Part shown: positions 33,000 through 46,099 of the stretch, piece by piece
Layout: the number at the start of each line of letters is the position of its first letter
How positions within the stretch are numbered: position 1 is the stretch's first letter
Assembly (NCBI GenBank): GCA_015680685.1
Contig: MNCI01027012.1
Location: 210,988-274,987, forward strand
From: Gnetum montanum
Lineage: Eukaryota > Streptophyta > Gnetopsida > Gnetales > Gnetaceae
Direction of reading: 5' to 3'
Length of the DNA stretch: 64,000 nucleotides
Program-made: the position numbers and the translations under genes
Notes under the pieces: model-generated
Databases searched by the model: none
What the model was told of the DNA's origin: nothing
Seen by the model: only the letters and a program-made list of their open reading frames with translations

Positions 33000-35900
33000 G
33001 GTATCCAAGACAATAAAATTAGATACCCTTTACAAAATTGATAATATGATCCCTTTAATTGCTGAAGACGAGACAAAGTTCAAATAGTGCTAGGAGGTGG
33101 AGGCTCATGGGGTGCTGAAGGACCTTCACTAGGCTTTGATGCACATGGTAGTAGCAATGGTTAAGGCTATCCTACTATGATTGCTACTTTAGAAGGAATT
33201 TAGAAAGCATGTAGTAATGCTTTCATTTTTTTTCTTTGCTCCATGGATTGTATGTAGTCCATGTGGCTTCATTGATGTGGGTTGGTACAAGGATGTCCCA
33301 TGGGCAAGACATTGTCAGGAACAACTCTTTAACATTTACAAACCACACTGTGAATTGTTTACCTTCAATGTTAAACATCTTGATGAGGTTCTATAGTTCG
33401 TGTTAATTATTTATTCTTCTGGTTAAGTCCTCAGCAATTGATTATTGATTAGTGAACCTATTTTTGAGGACCTCAAGCTCTACATTGGTTTTCTCCAACT
33501 TTTTCTTGGTCTCTTTATGATGCTTGAATTTGACCTCATAGAGGAGGTACGAATTGGTGACTTGCTTCTCTATCTTTGTCCTTAGCCTTCCTATAGTTAG
33601 CATAGCCAAGTTTGTGTACTGGAGGTTGGCGAACTCCATGTATTCTGTCATTGCTTCTATCTGCAACTCCTTCAGGTGGATTTAAGCTTTATTATATGCA
33701 TTTAGGCCATCAAAGATAAATTTTCATACATCATCTATTTGTTGAAGTTGCTGGAATGTTTTGTTCATCTTTGCCTTAGCTAGTTGAATTTCTTTTTCGT
33801 TTACTTCTTTAAGGAGCCCCCCTTGATCCTTGTAGTGATTTTTCATCCTTTCAAATTTTGAGATCTTATTTTTCTAGGTGGCTACCTCAATGGTTATCTT
33901 TTGGCAAAGCACCTAGACTTTCTCCATAGAGAGATTGCAATTCTCTACTATCAATCTTCTCAAGTCAAGGTTTACCTTGACTAGTTGCTCCTATTGTTGT
34001 AATACAAATTCAACCATTTGATCCTTCTGTTTCTCTACATTTTGTAGGTGGTGAAGATCCTTGGCAAGGATCAAGTTTTCCTTGCAGACTTGAGCCAAGT
34101 CCTTATCGATGTTGATTACTAATGCTTTTGATAAGATGACGTTAAATATTGGCATCTCCTTTGCATTCTTAGCCTCTCTTAATTTCTACTAAAACTACTA
34201 GAAAGCTTCATCTCTGCTAAGGTTTAGGCTGAGAATGGTAGGATCAGAGAGACAGGCCTACAACTTTGCAACTTCGATAATCAACTAACATTTTTCAATA
34301 GTGGCTACTTCTAGCTTGGTGTTGGCAATGATTAGCTTGTCCTTTGTCTCTAGTAGCTCTGACTGGATTATTGTGATCTTCCCCAAGAAATCAAAGATCT
34401 CCAGAAGTGGTTGCCTAGTTATCACCATTCGATCTAATGCCTCCTCATGTTGGACAAGACTTAGCCAACTACTTCTCACTCCTATGAAATCTTTTACATC
34501 TTTTAAAGTAGCAATGTTGGGCATGACTGCCACAGGAGTGTTCAAGGCCTTGACCATTTTATTAGTCACCACTTTTGCTATTGTCTACTACTCATGGTAC
34601 TACATCACAAGCATAGTCACCTCCTCTTCTTCCTCCAAGCACACCAAAAAAGTTGTAGCATTTCTAGAGATCTCAGGGAATTCTTGTATTCAAAAATGGA
34701 CACCATAACTTCTTAGGTGCTTGAATTTGTTCTTGTAAGTGCCTACATGCATTGTGTAGAAAATAGTGGGACAATCTCCTCCATCCAGCTAATGGTTTTG
34801 GTAACTTTGTTGAGATGACTTAACATTGGTTGGTAGACTAATGGCTCCCTACCAGTTGTATTATCCTAATTTTATTAGAGTAGCTACTTACAAGTTTTTG
34901 GATTCTTTCAGTAGTTGCCCGAGCCTGTGATATGGTCTCACTAGCAGGTGGTTGTGGTGGTTGCTTCTCTTCCATTAGCTTTACGATTGCTTTGTTCTTC
35001 ATCATCTCCTACCAAGATGTAACAAGAGCATGGAGGAATGTGTTGATGACATAATGTGCTATGCCTCCACTTCAGTAGAGTTTTCTAATAAGGCATGGAA
35101 AGAGGATTTTCTTTCTCCTTCACTTAGTTTCTTTGAAGCACTTCTTGATTTTGAGGTAGATGAGTTGAGGAAGGTTGACAAGGAACTTACCACTTAGAGT
35201 GGCATACACATGGGTAGAGAAGGTTGTCACCTTGTAGGGCCTTACTGTAGGATTTAGGGGATAGGCTTCCATCTTGTAGTAAGCGTGCTCCACCATAGTG
35301 AGTACATTGTATTCCTTGTAGTCCACCCCATGGCAATGTTGGACTCATTCTTTCTTTGCTTTGGGATTTGCCTAGGTAGAAATTTTTGCCAATCTTGTTC
35401 CCATATCAGGCACATCGAGGACCTTTACAATGGCTTCAACTAAATAAGAGATGGTTATATCCTTGATCTTGACCATCGAGTCTCCTTATCGGTTATTCCA
35501 AAATATGTATGTCTCTCCCATGTATCATTCTCCACTGGATGAGAGAATGAGTCCCATGGGAGACCCCTACATTTGAGTGTAGGCTTCATAGGGCACCAAG
35601 TCCAAGAAGGAACTAGAGTTAAGTTCTTGGAGAACTAAACTTTAGACCTCCTTAGAATGAATCTCTTCAAGGTGAGCCTTAGTCAATGTGACTTCTAGAT
35701 TGGGCCTTGGCCTTGGCACCTCATCTTACTTGGACTGGCCAATTTTTAATATGGAAATTTGGTGAACAAATTCCAATTCAAGCTCCTTTCAAAGAGGTTT
35801 TGTTGCATGGGCTTTGGCCTCCAATTCCTAGGGTTGTTGTGGCTACTGTTGGCCCCTTCTTCCTTGTGGTCACTTCTCCCTTAGTTGTGATGGTCCCTCT

Positions 35901-36085
35901 ACAAGTGCTTCCCTATTTGTTGTCATCTATGATTACAAATTTAACCATGGATTAGTAATTAATGCGTAATGATTAGTGCTCTTTGATACGTTTCTCTTTT
36001 GGTTAAGTTACACTTAGGTTAGTTGTGATCATGGCAAATTAATTATTTTATTCATTTAGCACTAGAGTTTGTTTATGAGGTTTAA
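33000..36085 (-). mobile_element. Non-autonomous LTR element, left arm of an inverted pair
   Basis: Minus-strand coding traces match the plus-strand traces at 37,015-40,100 in reverse order. Best piece: 33,666-33,442, MEFANLQYTNLAMLTIGRLR then YEVKFKHHKETKKKLEKTN, strongly coiled coil, against the plus copy at 39,490-39,690. Another is 35,326-35,120 (YNVLTMVEHAYYKMEAYPLN) against about 37,800-37,990. There is no RT, protease or integrase, so it looks like a large non-autonomous derivative with one accessory-type ORF. The ORF is too broken to translate fully and I do not know its function. Confidence 0.6.
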
Positions 36086-37014
36086 CTTAGTGTAGATGGA
36101 AATTTTAATATTATTTTAATAGTTAAACCTTGTGGAGTTGGAAAAAGTTACCATCATAGGCCATAGGCTTGTGGCCTCCATGATGTAAATCTCACCTCTG
36201 ATGACCAGAGGGTCAAAGAATGATGTGAATTGGATAAGTAGTTTGAAAGTTATGGTGCTTGGAAAGTGCTTTGGGTTCCAAAAATTGCAAAAACTCCCTT
36301 TGCGATATGAAGAAAATGTGAAAAATTGGATAAGTGTTGGTGTATATTTATAGATTTTTGTTAATGCATTGATGAAGATCCAACAACGGGAATGCAGAGA
36401 CACATTAGGCTGCATCAACGAGGATGCATTGACATAGCCATTTGAGACATTTTTCTACAAGGAAGAGTTTGATGATGAAATTGGAGTTCAAAGGAAGCTA
36501 GAAAAGCCTAGAATGATAAAAAATGATGGAAGATGATTTGAAATCAATTCAGGAAAGGGGATTTAGTATAAATTATTTACCAAGGAGTCTTAAACTAGAT
36601 GTTTCTTGTTGGAAAATAATGGAATTGAATGCAAAATAACTAGAGGATAGGAAGTTTAACGTGAGGAAGAATCACCACTTAATGAGATGGTGAAAAGATA
36701 GACCTTGCTTATTCGAAAATCTATGCCTAGTCAATATAGCATAAAAATAGTATAAATATGCACAATCCTCCTTAGAAATTTTCACCTTTGCTCACAAATT
36801 TTAAGGGAGTTTTTCAAATTTTTAGAGCCTATAACATCTCAAAGCCCATAACTTCCTAACTATTTATCTAAAACACTTTGTTCTTCAACCCTGTAGCTAT
36901 TGAAGGCAAGCTCTTAGTCGTGGGGGTGACAAATGTGCCATTTTTTACAAAAACTTTTTCACCATTTTTCCAATTCCCAGAAAGGTTTAACTAAGAAATC
37001 AACATTTAAACACC
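36086..37014. other. Centre of the inverted repeat
   Basis: About 0.9 kb between the two arms. Just outside it, agttaaacct...aacaa-ctct-gtg and catg-tca-aactta-c-aagtgtaact read inward from both sides, showing where the arms meet the spacer. I see no gene; AT-rich with a few short spurious ORFs. Confidence 0.5.
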
Positions 37015-40000
37015 AAATTATAGAAGTTAAACCTTTCCAACAAGCTCTGGTGATACTTATAATAAAAATTAATTAATAAAATAATCAATCTATCATGGTT
37101 CAAACTTAGCCAAGTGTAACTAATTAATGAGACAAGGTATTCAAAAAATTCAAAGTTACATGTTATATCTACTAACCAATGAATGTGTTGTGACCACAAA
37201 TGGTACCGAAAGGCAAACACACATAGGAAGGAGGATTGTCTCAACTGAGGAAGAAATAGCCAAGAATAGGAAGGGGCCAAGAACAAGCCTAGTAAGAACC
37301 AATTGGAACCCATGTCATAGGTCCTCTTAAGGAAGAGGCCGAAGTGGAATCTATTCGTCAGATTCTAGAACCAGCAGCAACAATAGAACATTTCCATAGA
37401 GATCAGGCACTAGATCAATAAGCAAACCTTGAGGTGATCTTGATAGAGGCCTACCTAACTCAAATTAGATCAAGGGAGGTCCAGAAAATAATGCTCTAAG
37501 AGTTAAACTTTGGCTCTTTCCTGGAGCAAGCATGTAAAGAGGTAGAGGACCAACTGAAGACCTCTTCCATGTGGCCAAGTATCACTTCTAGCAAGGAGTG
37601 GTACATGGGAGAGACATTGTTATTTTGGAGTAATAGGTAGGTCAGTTCAACAATCAAAATCAAGGACATTTTAGTGTCCTACTTAGTGCAAGCCATTGCT
37701 AAGGCACTTGGGTTGCCAAAAATTGGAGTGAATCTTGTTGAGATTCCAATCTAGGTGAACCCCAACATCAAAAAGGAATAGGTATAGTGGTGATATGGTG
37801 TCAACCATAAGGAGTATGGTGCACTTACACTAGCAGAAAGAATTTACTAAAAGATTGTAGCCTTTCACCTAAACCCCATGGTAAGGCCTAATAAGATCAT
37901 TGCTTTTGCTACCTATGCATGTGTTGCTCTAAGTGTGATATTCCCTATCAATCTTCCATAGTTGATCTATCTACAAATAGAGAAGTAATTTAGGGGAAAT
38001 GAACATGGAAGAAAGAAACTCCCCTTTCCATGCCTCATTAGAAAACTTTGTCGAAGGGAAGGGATAGTCTGCTATACTAATGATGCTGTCTAACACACTT
38101 CAACTACTAATTGGGTAGAGATGATGAAGAATAAAATGCTTGCAACAACCATTCAAGAAGAGGGGTAGCAGCTACCACCTCCACCAACTACTAAAACAAT
38201 TGTATCAAATGTCACTGCAACATTCCAATAGTTGCATGAGCAGCAAGAATGGCTCTTGAGAAAGCAAGAGCAACAACCAAGCACTTGTGGTGGAGACCCA
38301 TCTATGTATTAGTTAGAGATGAGTCACCTAAATGAGATGGCCCAAATAATTAGCCTGATGGGAGTTGGTGGATCCATTTTCAATGCCTAACGAATGCAAT
38401 TATCTGTGAGGTTGAATCCTAGCACTATAGAGGTAACAGTATCTCTCATAGAATAACAACCACTCCTAGAGATTTGTAGGAATGTTATGACCTTCTCAAC
38501 GTGCTTGGACGAAGGTAAGGGGGCAACAATACTAGTGATGTAGCACCAAGGATAAGAAACAACAACATAGGTGATTGCTGATAGAATCATCGAGACACTC
38601 AATGCACTTGCAACATCTGTACTAGATATCACTACATTTAAAGATGTGTAGACATCTGTAGGGATCATAACTGGTAAATTAAGTGTAGCATAGCATAAAA
38701 AATTTCTAGACCAATTGGTAGGAATTGGGCAATCGCTTCTGGATGTCTTTCATCTTCTTGATAGTATTACTACAACCCAGTCAAAGCTACTAGAGGAAAG
38801 GGGCAAAAAGATTATCTTGGAAGGGCAACTCAAAATAGCCAAGGAGCTAAATGAATGCTTGGCTACTAAAGTTGCTAAATTAAGAGCACAAATTATCAAC
38901 ATGCATTTCTCAACTCAACATTGACAAAAGATGAGCTCTTGAGAAACTTCACATGAGACTAAAAGGGGTTGAGAGTGCGATGGAGACAATGGTGTTCTAC
39001 TGATTCTTGGCAGAGGCTACCTAGCACAAAATTTAGAAGGCCTTGGATTTGACCCACCAAGAGAATGTGCAACTAACCATAAAGAATCATTGCCTATGAA
39101 ATGTTTATGAACATAAACAATAGTTAACTGACTTTATCCATAAACAACATTAGCAACTAGCAAGAGCGAGCACAAAGCTAAGGAGATTGGCAATTGAGAA
39201 CAAAAACCTCTCCATTGAAGAGGTCCATGCCCTATGTCAAAAGACTATAATAGAGGTAGCCTCCTAGAAATTAGAGGCTCTCAAACTCAAGAGAGTCAAG
39301 GATCACTATAGAGACTTGGTTGGCCTACAGAAAGAAGTAAATGAGAAACATGTTCAAGTGACAAAGGCAAAGGTGAATGAGACCCTTCAGTAACTCCAAC
39401 ATGGATGCAAATTATGGCAACCCATCATTGATGGGATTGATTAGTACAATAAAGTAGAAATTCATCTAAAGGAGTTGCAAATAGAAGAAATGATGGAATA
39501 CATGGAGCTCACCAATCTTTGGTAAGCGAAGCTAGCTATGTTTACTATTGGATGACTGCAGTCAAAATTGGAAAAGTAGGTGGCAAGCTCGTACTTGTTG
39601 TACAAGGCCAAGTTCAAGCACCATAAGGACACCAAACAAAAGCTTACAATGGCAAACACTAAACTCAAGGTTCTTAAGGACAAATACACCAATCAAAGAT
39701 CTATTGCCAAGAACTTGGCCAAAAGAATGAATGACTACCAACAACTGCAAAATGCAATCAAGACATTCAATGTCGAATGTAAACAATTTGCTACCTGTTT
39801 GTTAATGTTAAGGACCTATTCCCAGTAATGTCCTATTTGTGGAATATCCCTATTCTAACCCACATTGGTGATGTTGCATGGATTGTTAATGATCCTTTGA
39901 GAAAGAACATGAAGATGAAGGCATTACTAGATGCATTTCATCTTCCATTGAAGGTTACAACTGTAGTAGGATAGCCATAGCCACCATGCATGCCAAAAGC

Positions 40001-40270
40001 TAGCAAAGGTTCTCTAGAACTTCAGGAGCCTCCACCACCTGGGAATATTTGATCTTCTTAACTGCCTTCAGGCCATCAAAGGATCTACTATCCAGTTTTG
40101 TGTAGTCATGTCATGGTATTCAACTTTGTGTCATAAACACCACAAATTTTTGTAATGTTGTTGATTTGTACACTCAGGCACTTAATTTTGTTATGTTAGT
40201 TTGTTATGTCAAGAGTCAATCAATAATCCCATACCTTCCCAATTTTGTAAAGGAACTTGACGATGAGTTT
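37015..40270 (+). mobile_element. Non-autonomous LTR element, right arm of an inverted pair
   Basis: Plus-strand traces of the same coding region as the left arm, with many stops. About 37,545-38,000 encodes SSMWPSITSSKEWYMGETLLF and GVNHKEYGALTLAERIY. About 38,715-39,830 is coiled coil (LLDSITTTQSKLLEERGKKII; SSYLLYKAKFKHHKDTKQKL). No retrotransposon enzyme domain is seen. An LTR-like repeat with TATA box follows at 40,470. The layout, N-terminal globular part plus long coiled-coil C-terminus, recalls the Tat antisense gene, but I cannot show homology by eye. Confidence 0.6.
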
Positions 40271-41365
40271 TCATTCAGTTGTGAAGGTATGATGAAGCAT
40301 CAAAGTGTCACATTGATGGGCCCCCATTGATGTGGCCTTGTTAACAAGTCCCCATCGACGCGATTTTGTCTACATGGTGTTGACCATCGACAAGGTTGTG
40401 TCTATGTAGCGTTTGCTATGTCTATGGGGCCCCATTGACATAGCTCCACAATAATGTCTATAAATATGCACTTACCAATCATATTTATGGGGGAGTCAGG
40501 TCATAGTTGTAGTAGAGCTCTTGCAGTTTTATCATTTGAGAGTTAGAATATTTTTCTAAGTGCTTGTAGTAGGAGTCAAAAAGTGTATGGATCTTTATTC
40601 AAGCACTATTGTACCTGAACACACTAGTGTGAACAACAATAAAGACAAGCCTTTTAATCAAACATTGCAGCACTTGGAATACATTAATGATTTATTTCTA
40701 CATTTATTATTTTCATTAATTATGTAATTAATGAAGATAAATTAGATCTCGATTGGTTAATTAATTAAGCTAAATAGATTAAACACATAAGTACAACCAC
40801 TTCGAGTGTAAACACATATTCCCTTGGTAATTCTAGTAGTGTCATTACTTAGTTCGCCTAGTGTAATTCTAGTAGCATACTGCTTGGTAATCCTAGTAGT
40901 GGATATGTGAGTTCAGGATGTGCACGAAAAGTGGGACTGGATGCTTATGTTAGAATTAGTTAGAGATTAATTAATTAGTTAGTTAAAACAACTATTAAAT
41001 TACTTCATTTCTCTATTTTAAATCAGCAGGAGCATAAAACATAAAATAATAAAAATCATATACCTCAACTACACTTAACCATACCTTTGTGCATCACAAG
41101 TGTAATTAGAAAGACAAAGAATGACTGTTACGGAAAAGTTCACTTCCTAGAAGCTAGTGTACCAGAAGACATAGAGTCCACAAAATTTGACCAGATCACA
41201 TGTCAATGCTTAGTGATTCGTATGGTTGAGCAGATGGGTACCTTGCTGCTCATCATTGGCATCATTGCTAGAAACTCTTTTTGTTTGAAATGTGCACTAT
41301 CTAGGTACAATGCTTCAATTTTGGGAAATTGGAACATAAGCAATGGGAGTGCAAGAAATTAAGTA
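40270..41365 (+). repeat. LTR-like repeat, plus copy 1
   Basis: TATA box (CTATAAATATGCAC near 40,470), then cttgtagtaggagtcaaaaagtgtatggatcttta and an AATAAA within gaacaacaataaagac near 40,642. Next come the aggatgtgcac and cttatgttagaattag blocks, and cgtatggttgagcagatgggtaccttg near 41,218. The last block recurs at 61,060 and, inverted, at 63,660. U3-R-U5 logic (TATA, then polyadenylation signal about 170 bp later) supports an LTR. Confidence 0.6.
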
Positions 41366-41389
41366 TTTAAAGGGCAAGGAACTTTAGAG

Positions 41390-42240
41390 TTTTTAGAAAG
41401 AGAATTCTTTAAATGAAGGTAATCCTAATGTTTTTTTAATTAAATATGTTATAGATATTAATTCATTCATGGGAAATGTCAATGATAGTGAACATTATTT
41501 AAGAGAAATGCTCTTTATAACTAGGGCTAGATGTCTTTCTCTTAGTAAATGACTTCACATATTATTAGATGAAGATTCTCAAGAGAATGTTATTTCTTCT
41601 AAGATTGTTAATAAACTTGAATTGAAGAAATTCCTACATCCTATGCCTTATAGATTGTATTGTCTCTCTAGAGATCATTTCCAAGATGTAAAGGAAAGAT
41701 GTCTTTTATCTTTCAAGGTTAATTCTTTCAAAGATAAACTATACTATGATATTCTTCTCATAGATAACGCTAATTTCATACCTGGTAAACCTTGGAATTT
41801 TAATAATAAGGTGATCTATGATGGAGCTAGGTATGTTTGGTCAATTCTTAGAAGAGATAAAATTCTTCAATTGATTCCTATGACCCTACAACAATACAAG
41901 GAAAAATGTATCTACTAATGCTTCATTGATTTTACTTAATGAAATAGAAAAAGTCAAAATAACTAAGGAAAATGATCATGGTTTTATTATTGTTTCTATA
42001 ATTATAAAAACTAAAGTGGAGCCTCAATTTCAAATTCCATAAGCTGTGTAATCTCTAACATAAGAATTTGTTTATGTCCTTAAGGATAAATTAGAAGGAC
42101 TTTCTTCAATGAGATCCATCCATCATCAAATTAACTTCATGCTTAGAGAAATCATTCCAAATAAGAGGACTTACCAAATGACTCCACATTAGAGGAAGAA
42201 GTTGTGAATCATTGAACTTAGAAGAAAGGAAAGGGGGATG
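41390..42240 (+). pseudogene. Chromovirus-like Ty3/gypsy protease region
   Basis: Reads LDEDSQENVISSKIVNKLEL (protease active-site region, DEDS for D-S/T-G), then HPMPYRLYCLSR, LYYDILLIDNANFIPGKPWN (flap and second loop, GKPW for GRPW) and DGARYVWSILRRDKILQLIP. The last open segment is 41,622-41,918. The series matches the gag-pro to RT linker usual in plant chromoviruses. RT resumes only at 43,600 because unrelated DNA lies between. Confidence 0.75.
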
Positions 42241-43450
42241 AATAAGTTCCCCAAATTAAAACTTAAAAAAACAAAGCACACACACCGAATTTAATGTGGT
42301 TCTCCAACTTGGGTAGTCCACACTCAAAGGGTAGATTGCAAGCACACCTCTAGACTTTGTTGTTCTTAAAATGTGGTTGAAGGGTCTACACCCTATATAG
42401 TCTTCAAGCCCCACTCCAGAGTGTTGTACCGCAACACCAATCACTCAATCTTGAAAGGTCCTGTCAGGTTTGGAAATGTAGTTTCAAGGCTTCCACAACC
42501 TTTACAATCTTAAGTACTGCACCAAAGTGTTTTACCGCAACACTAATAACTCAATCCCACAGGACCCCAAAAATCTCAAGCACATCAACCCCATAGGCTA
42601 ACAAGAACAAGAATTACAAGGGATAATTGCAACTTAGTTTGTTGATCCTTGTACAATTATGTATAGCAAACTTTTCAATGCCAAAATGATAATACAGTGA
42701 GAAGGAACAGAGAATTCAATGATTACAAATGATTGTACAATGAATACAACAAGGCTTGCACTTTTCCCAATGCACATCAAGTCTTCTTATAGCTTCTGTC
42801 CTTCTAAATCCATCTAAGAAGTCATGCAATAACTAGGCAACGATCACTAATGATCATTGGAGACATCTTTCTCATGCCTAAAACATCTCTTTGAATTTTC
42901 CTTCAATTCTGGGAAGATAACTTTGTTTCTTGAAATCCATCTTTCTAAGGTTTCCATTCTGGAAGACATTTTTGCATTATGGAAAACATCATTTTGAACT
43001 TGGTCTACATTCCGTAAAGATGTCTTTGCCTTGTGAAAGACGTCTTTGTCTGAGAAACATGTCTTGTTATTTCTGAAGACATCTTTGTCTGAGTTCACTC
43101 CAATTCTGCTAAGACATCTGTTGCTTCGTAGAGATGTCTTTCTTCATCTTCCTTTTGCATGATGAATCCTTCATTCTTTGTCCATAGCCTTGATCTTCTG
43201 CATGCTTTAATGATGCCAAATTTTCTTGTACAATGTCAAGTCCTTGTCCACGTTCTTTGGAAATCTTGCATGATTGTTTGAAGATTGTGGATGACCTCCT
43301 CCTTTGAGCTCTGAACATTTTTTTCCTTGTCCTCTTTAGCTTATCGTACATAGTCCTACAAACACAATAATCATACAACCATGTAAACAACTTTTGGCTT
43401 CATTTTACTTAATGTTTGGACACACACTAAAAGGTCCATAGAAGTTGCAT
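42240..43450 (-). other. Insert splitting the chromovirus element (possible LTR fragment on the minus strand)
   Basis: It interrupts the gypsy coding order. On the minus strand the edge reads GGAGAACCACATTAAATTCGGTGTGTGTG, broken here as two pieces GGAGAACCACATTAAATTCG and GTGTGTG, a string typical of Ty1/copia LTR ends or leaders. It also has two 30 bp look-alikes around gtaccgcaacaccaatcactc (near 42,428 and 42,530). From 42,850 to 43,140 there is a degenerate run of aagacatctttg units. No coding domain supported. Confidence 0.4.
42850..43145. repeat. Degenerate GAAGACATCTTTG minisatellite
   Basis: About nine to ten imperfect units of aagacatctttg or its near-complement aaagatgtctt, 20-40 bp apart. 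The core AGACATCTTT / AAAGATGTCT is close to self-complementary, so units appear in both orientations. Confidence 0.55.
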
Positions 43451-43599
43451 AAGAAAGTGAGTTGCTTACTAATGGTTTTATTAAGGAATCTATCTTCCAT
43501 GTATCACTCTAGCTATTCTTATTTTTTAAAAAATATAGATTAAATAAGAATGTACATTAACTCTAGGCTTCTTAATAGGATCACCATTAAGTAAAAATT

Positions 43600-46075
43600 T
43601 CCTATCCCTATAATGAATGATATTCTTGATGTTTTAGCTAATGATAAAATATTGTAAAAGATTGCTTTAAAAAGTGGATATTATCAAATTAGAATTAGAC
43701 TATGAGATGAATAGAAAATAGCATTTAGGATACTTAATGATTTTTATATGTGGTTAGTCATGCCTTTTTGGAAAACCAATTCTTCAACCATATTCATGAG
43801 GCTTATGCATGATGTCTTAAGAAATCTTATTGGCAAATGTTGCATTGTTTTCTTTGATGATATTCTTGTTTAAAACTCTAAAAAATATGAGCATGTTTAA
43901 CACTTGGTATACTCAAAGTTTCATAAGGCTTAATTTGTGATTAAGATTAAGAAATGTGATGTTATGAAGAAGAAAATTGTCTACTTAGATCATGTGGTCT
44001 TTAAGAATCAAGTCAAGATGGAGCCAAGAAAGATTAAGATAATCAAGGAGTGCCTTAACTTGAAGATGTGGAAGAGGTGAGATCTTTTCTTGGTTTGGTT
44101 GGCTTCTTTAGAAGATTCATTAAAATTTTCAATTCTATAGCCTATGCTATCTTGTTTAAAGAAGAATTCAACTGTTGTGTGGGATAATGCAAAGAAGATT
44201 TCTTTGTAAGCATTAAAAGAGAAGATTGGTGGTGCAACAATTTTCACAATTCCAAACTTCTCCAAGCTATTTGAAGTGGTAGTGGATACAAGTGGCCTTG
44301 CTATTGGAGGTATAATTTCTTAAGAGGGTAATCCATTTACATTCATTTCTAAGAAATTGAATGAATCTAGACAAAAGTATAGTATATATGAAAAGGAATT
44401 ATATGCTATACTTAAGCCATCAAGCATTAGAGACATTACTTGTAGGATTTGAAATACTTTTGTTAACTGATTTTAGAGAACTTTAAATCTTAAATTTCCA
44501 AAAGAACTTAGGTGCTAAGCATATGAACTGGGTAGAGCAATTTCAAGAGTTTTATTTTGTTTTGAAACATAGAATTGGTAAGTCAAATGTTGTTGCTAAT
44601 GCTTTGTCTAGAATTCATATTACCTACTCTAGTGTAGAAGTCAAGGGTTTTGAGTCTTTTACTCATTTGTATTCTAATGATACTAATTTTGATGAAATTT
44701 GGAAGTAATTAAATTCTCCATTATTAGGAAGGACCAATAAATATAAGGCATATCGTATTAAGAATGATATTTTATTTAGAGATGAAAAAAATTATGTTCT
44801 TAAATATGATTTTATATTCAATCTTATGAAGAAAAACACAAAAATGACATGGTTGCACATATGGGCAAAATAAAGACCTTGGAATTGGTGAGCAAATATT
44901 ATTTTTGACTAGATATGAATAAATATATTATCAAATTTATAAAATAATGTTATGTTTCTCAAAAATTCAAAAGTGGAAAGCATATTAATGGTCACTATTT
45001 ACCTTTTCCAATCCTAAATGCTCCCTGTAAAAGTGTTTCTTCAAATTTATTTGTGTCATTCCAAAGATAAGATTTGATCAAGATTTCATACTTCTAATTT
45101 TGAATAGATTTACTAAAATGGCTCATTTCATTTCATGCAAGAGCAATCATGTTTCTCATGTTTCCCATTAATTATTTTAGTATGTCGTAAACTTTCATGA
45201 CATTCCTTTGAATATTATGAGTGATAGAAATTCTAGGTTCACTAGTCACTTTTGAAGGATACCAAATTATCATTTTCCACTATCTATCATACTCAAATTG
45301 ATGGATAAGCTGAAGTGGCTAATTGTTCTTTGCTAAAGATATTAAGGTGCTTATATATGAATTAGCCTCAAAGATTGAAAAATATGCTAGCCCATGCTAA
45401 ATTCTCATAAAACAATACTTTCCACACTAGCATTGGTAAAAGTTATTTTATGGAAAATTATAGGTTTTTCACTAAAGATGTTGATGAGCTAAAGAAATTT
45501 GATGATTATGCCTCTTTGAGCTCTAATTTTGTTGAGTACATTAAGTAATTGTATCAACAAGTCAAATCTCACTTGAAGAAGATGGCAAACAATATGCCTT
45601 CCAAGGCCAATGAAGGCAACAAGACAATTGAATATCCAATCGATAACTATGTTTGGATTTACTTAAGGAAAGGTAGAGGAACATGCATTTTGATAAGCTC
45701 AAGTCAAGGAGAATTAGTCCATTCAAAATTAGGGCCAAAATTAATACAAATGCAAATGAGATTAATTTTTCTAATGACTTTCCTATTTCTTATGTGTTAA
45801 ATATTTTAGGTTTGAGCCCATTCCAAGGCAATGTTCATGAATTAGATCTAGATGATAGTCTTAAAATTCTCAAATGTATAAGTAAAGATCAACTCCATCT
45901 AAGCCATCAAGGAATCTAATTGTGTTACAAGAAAGAGAGGCTGGAAATAGAAGAGGCAAGAAGTTTCATAAGTACTTAATGCATTGGAGTGATAAAGGGC
46001 CTAAGAATACAACTTAGATTTATGAGAATGGTATGGGTTTATGGGGATTGAATTCTATCCCAAGTGTAATACCCA
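43600..46075 (+). pseudogene. Chromovirus-like Ty3/gypsy RT, RNase H and integrase remnants
   Basis: RT: LKSGYYQIRI, WLVMPF, STIFMRLMHDVLRNLIGKC and CIVFFDDILV (FFDD catalytic site). RNase H: FEVVVDTSGLAIGGIIS, then FTFISKKLNESRQKYSIYEKELYAI. Connection: MNWVEQFQEFYFVLKHRIGKSNVVANALSR (44,523-44,708), given here only as landmark pieces QFQEFYFVLKH and VANALSR. Integrase core is decayed; its C-terminal part is clear (DNYVWIYLRKGR, FDKLKSRRISPFKIR, 45,630-45,760). A stretch reading KFHKYLMHWSDKGPKNTT near 45,960-46,015 resembles a chromodomain. Stops and frameshifts throughout. Confidence 0.8.
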
Positions 46076-46099
46076 ATTTAAGACAAGCCTCTTTTGAAG

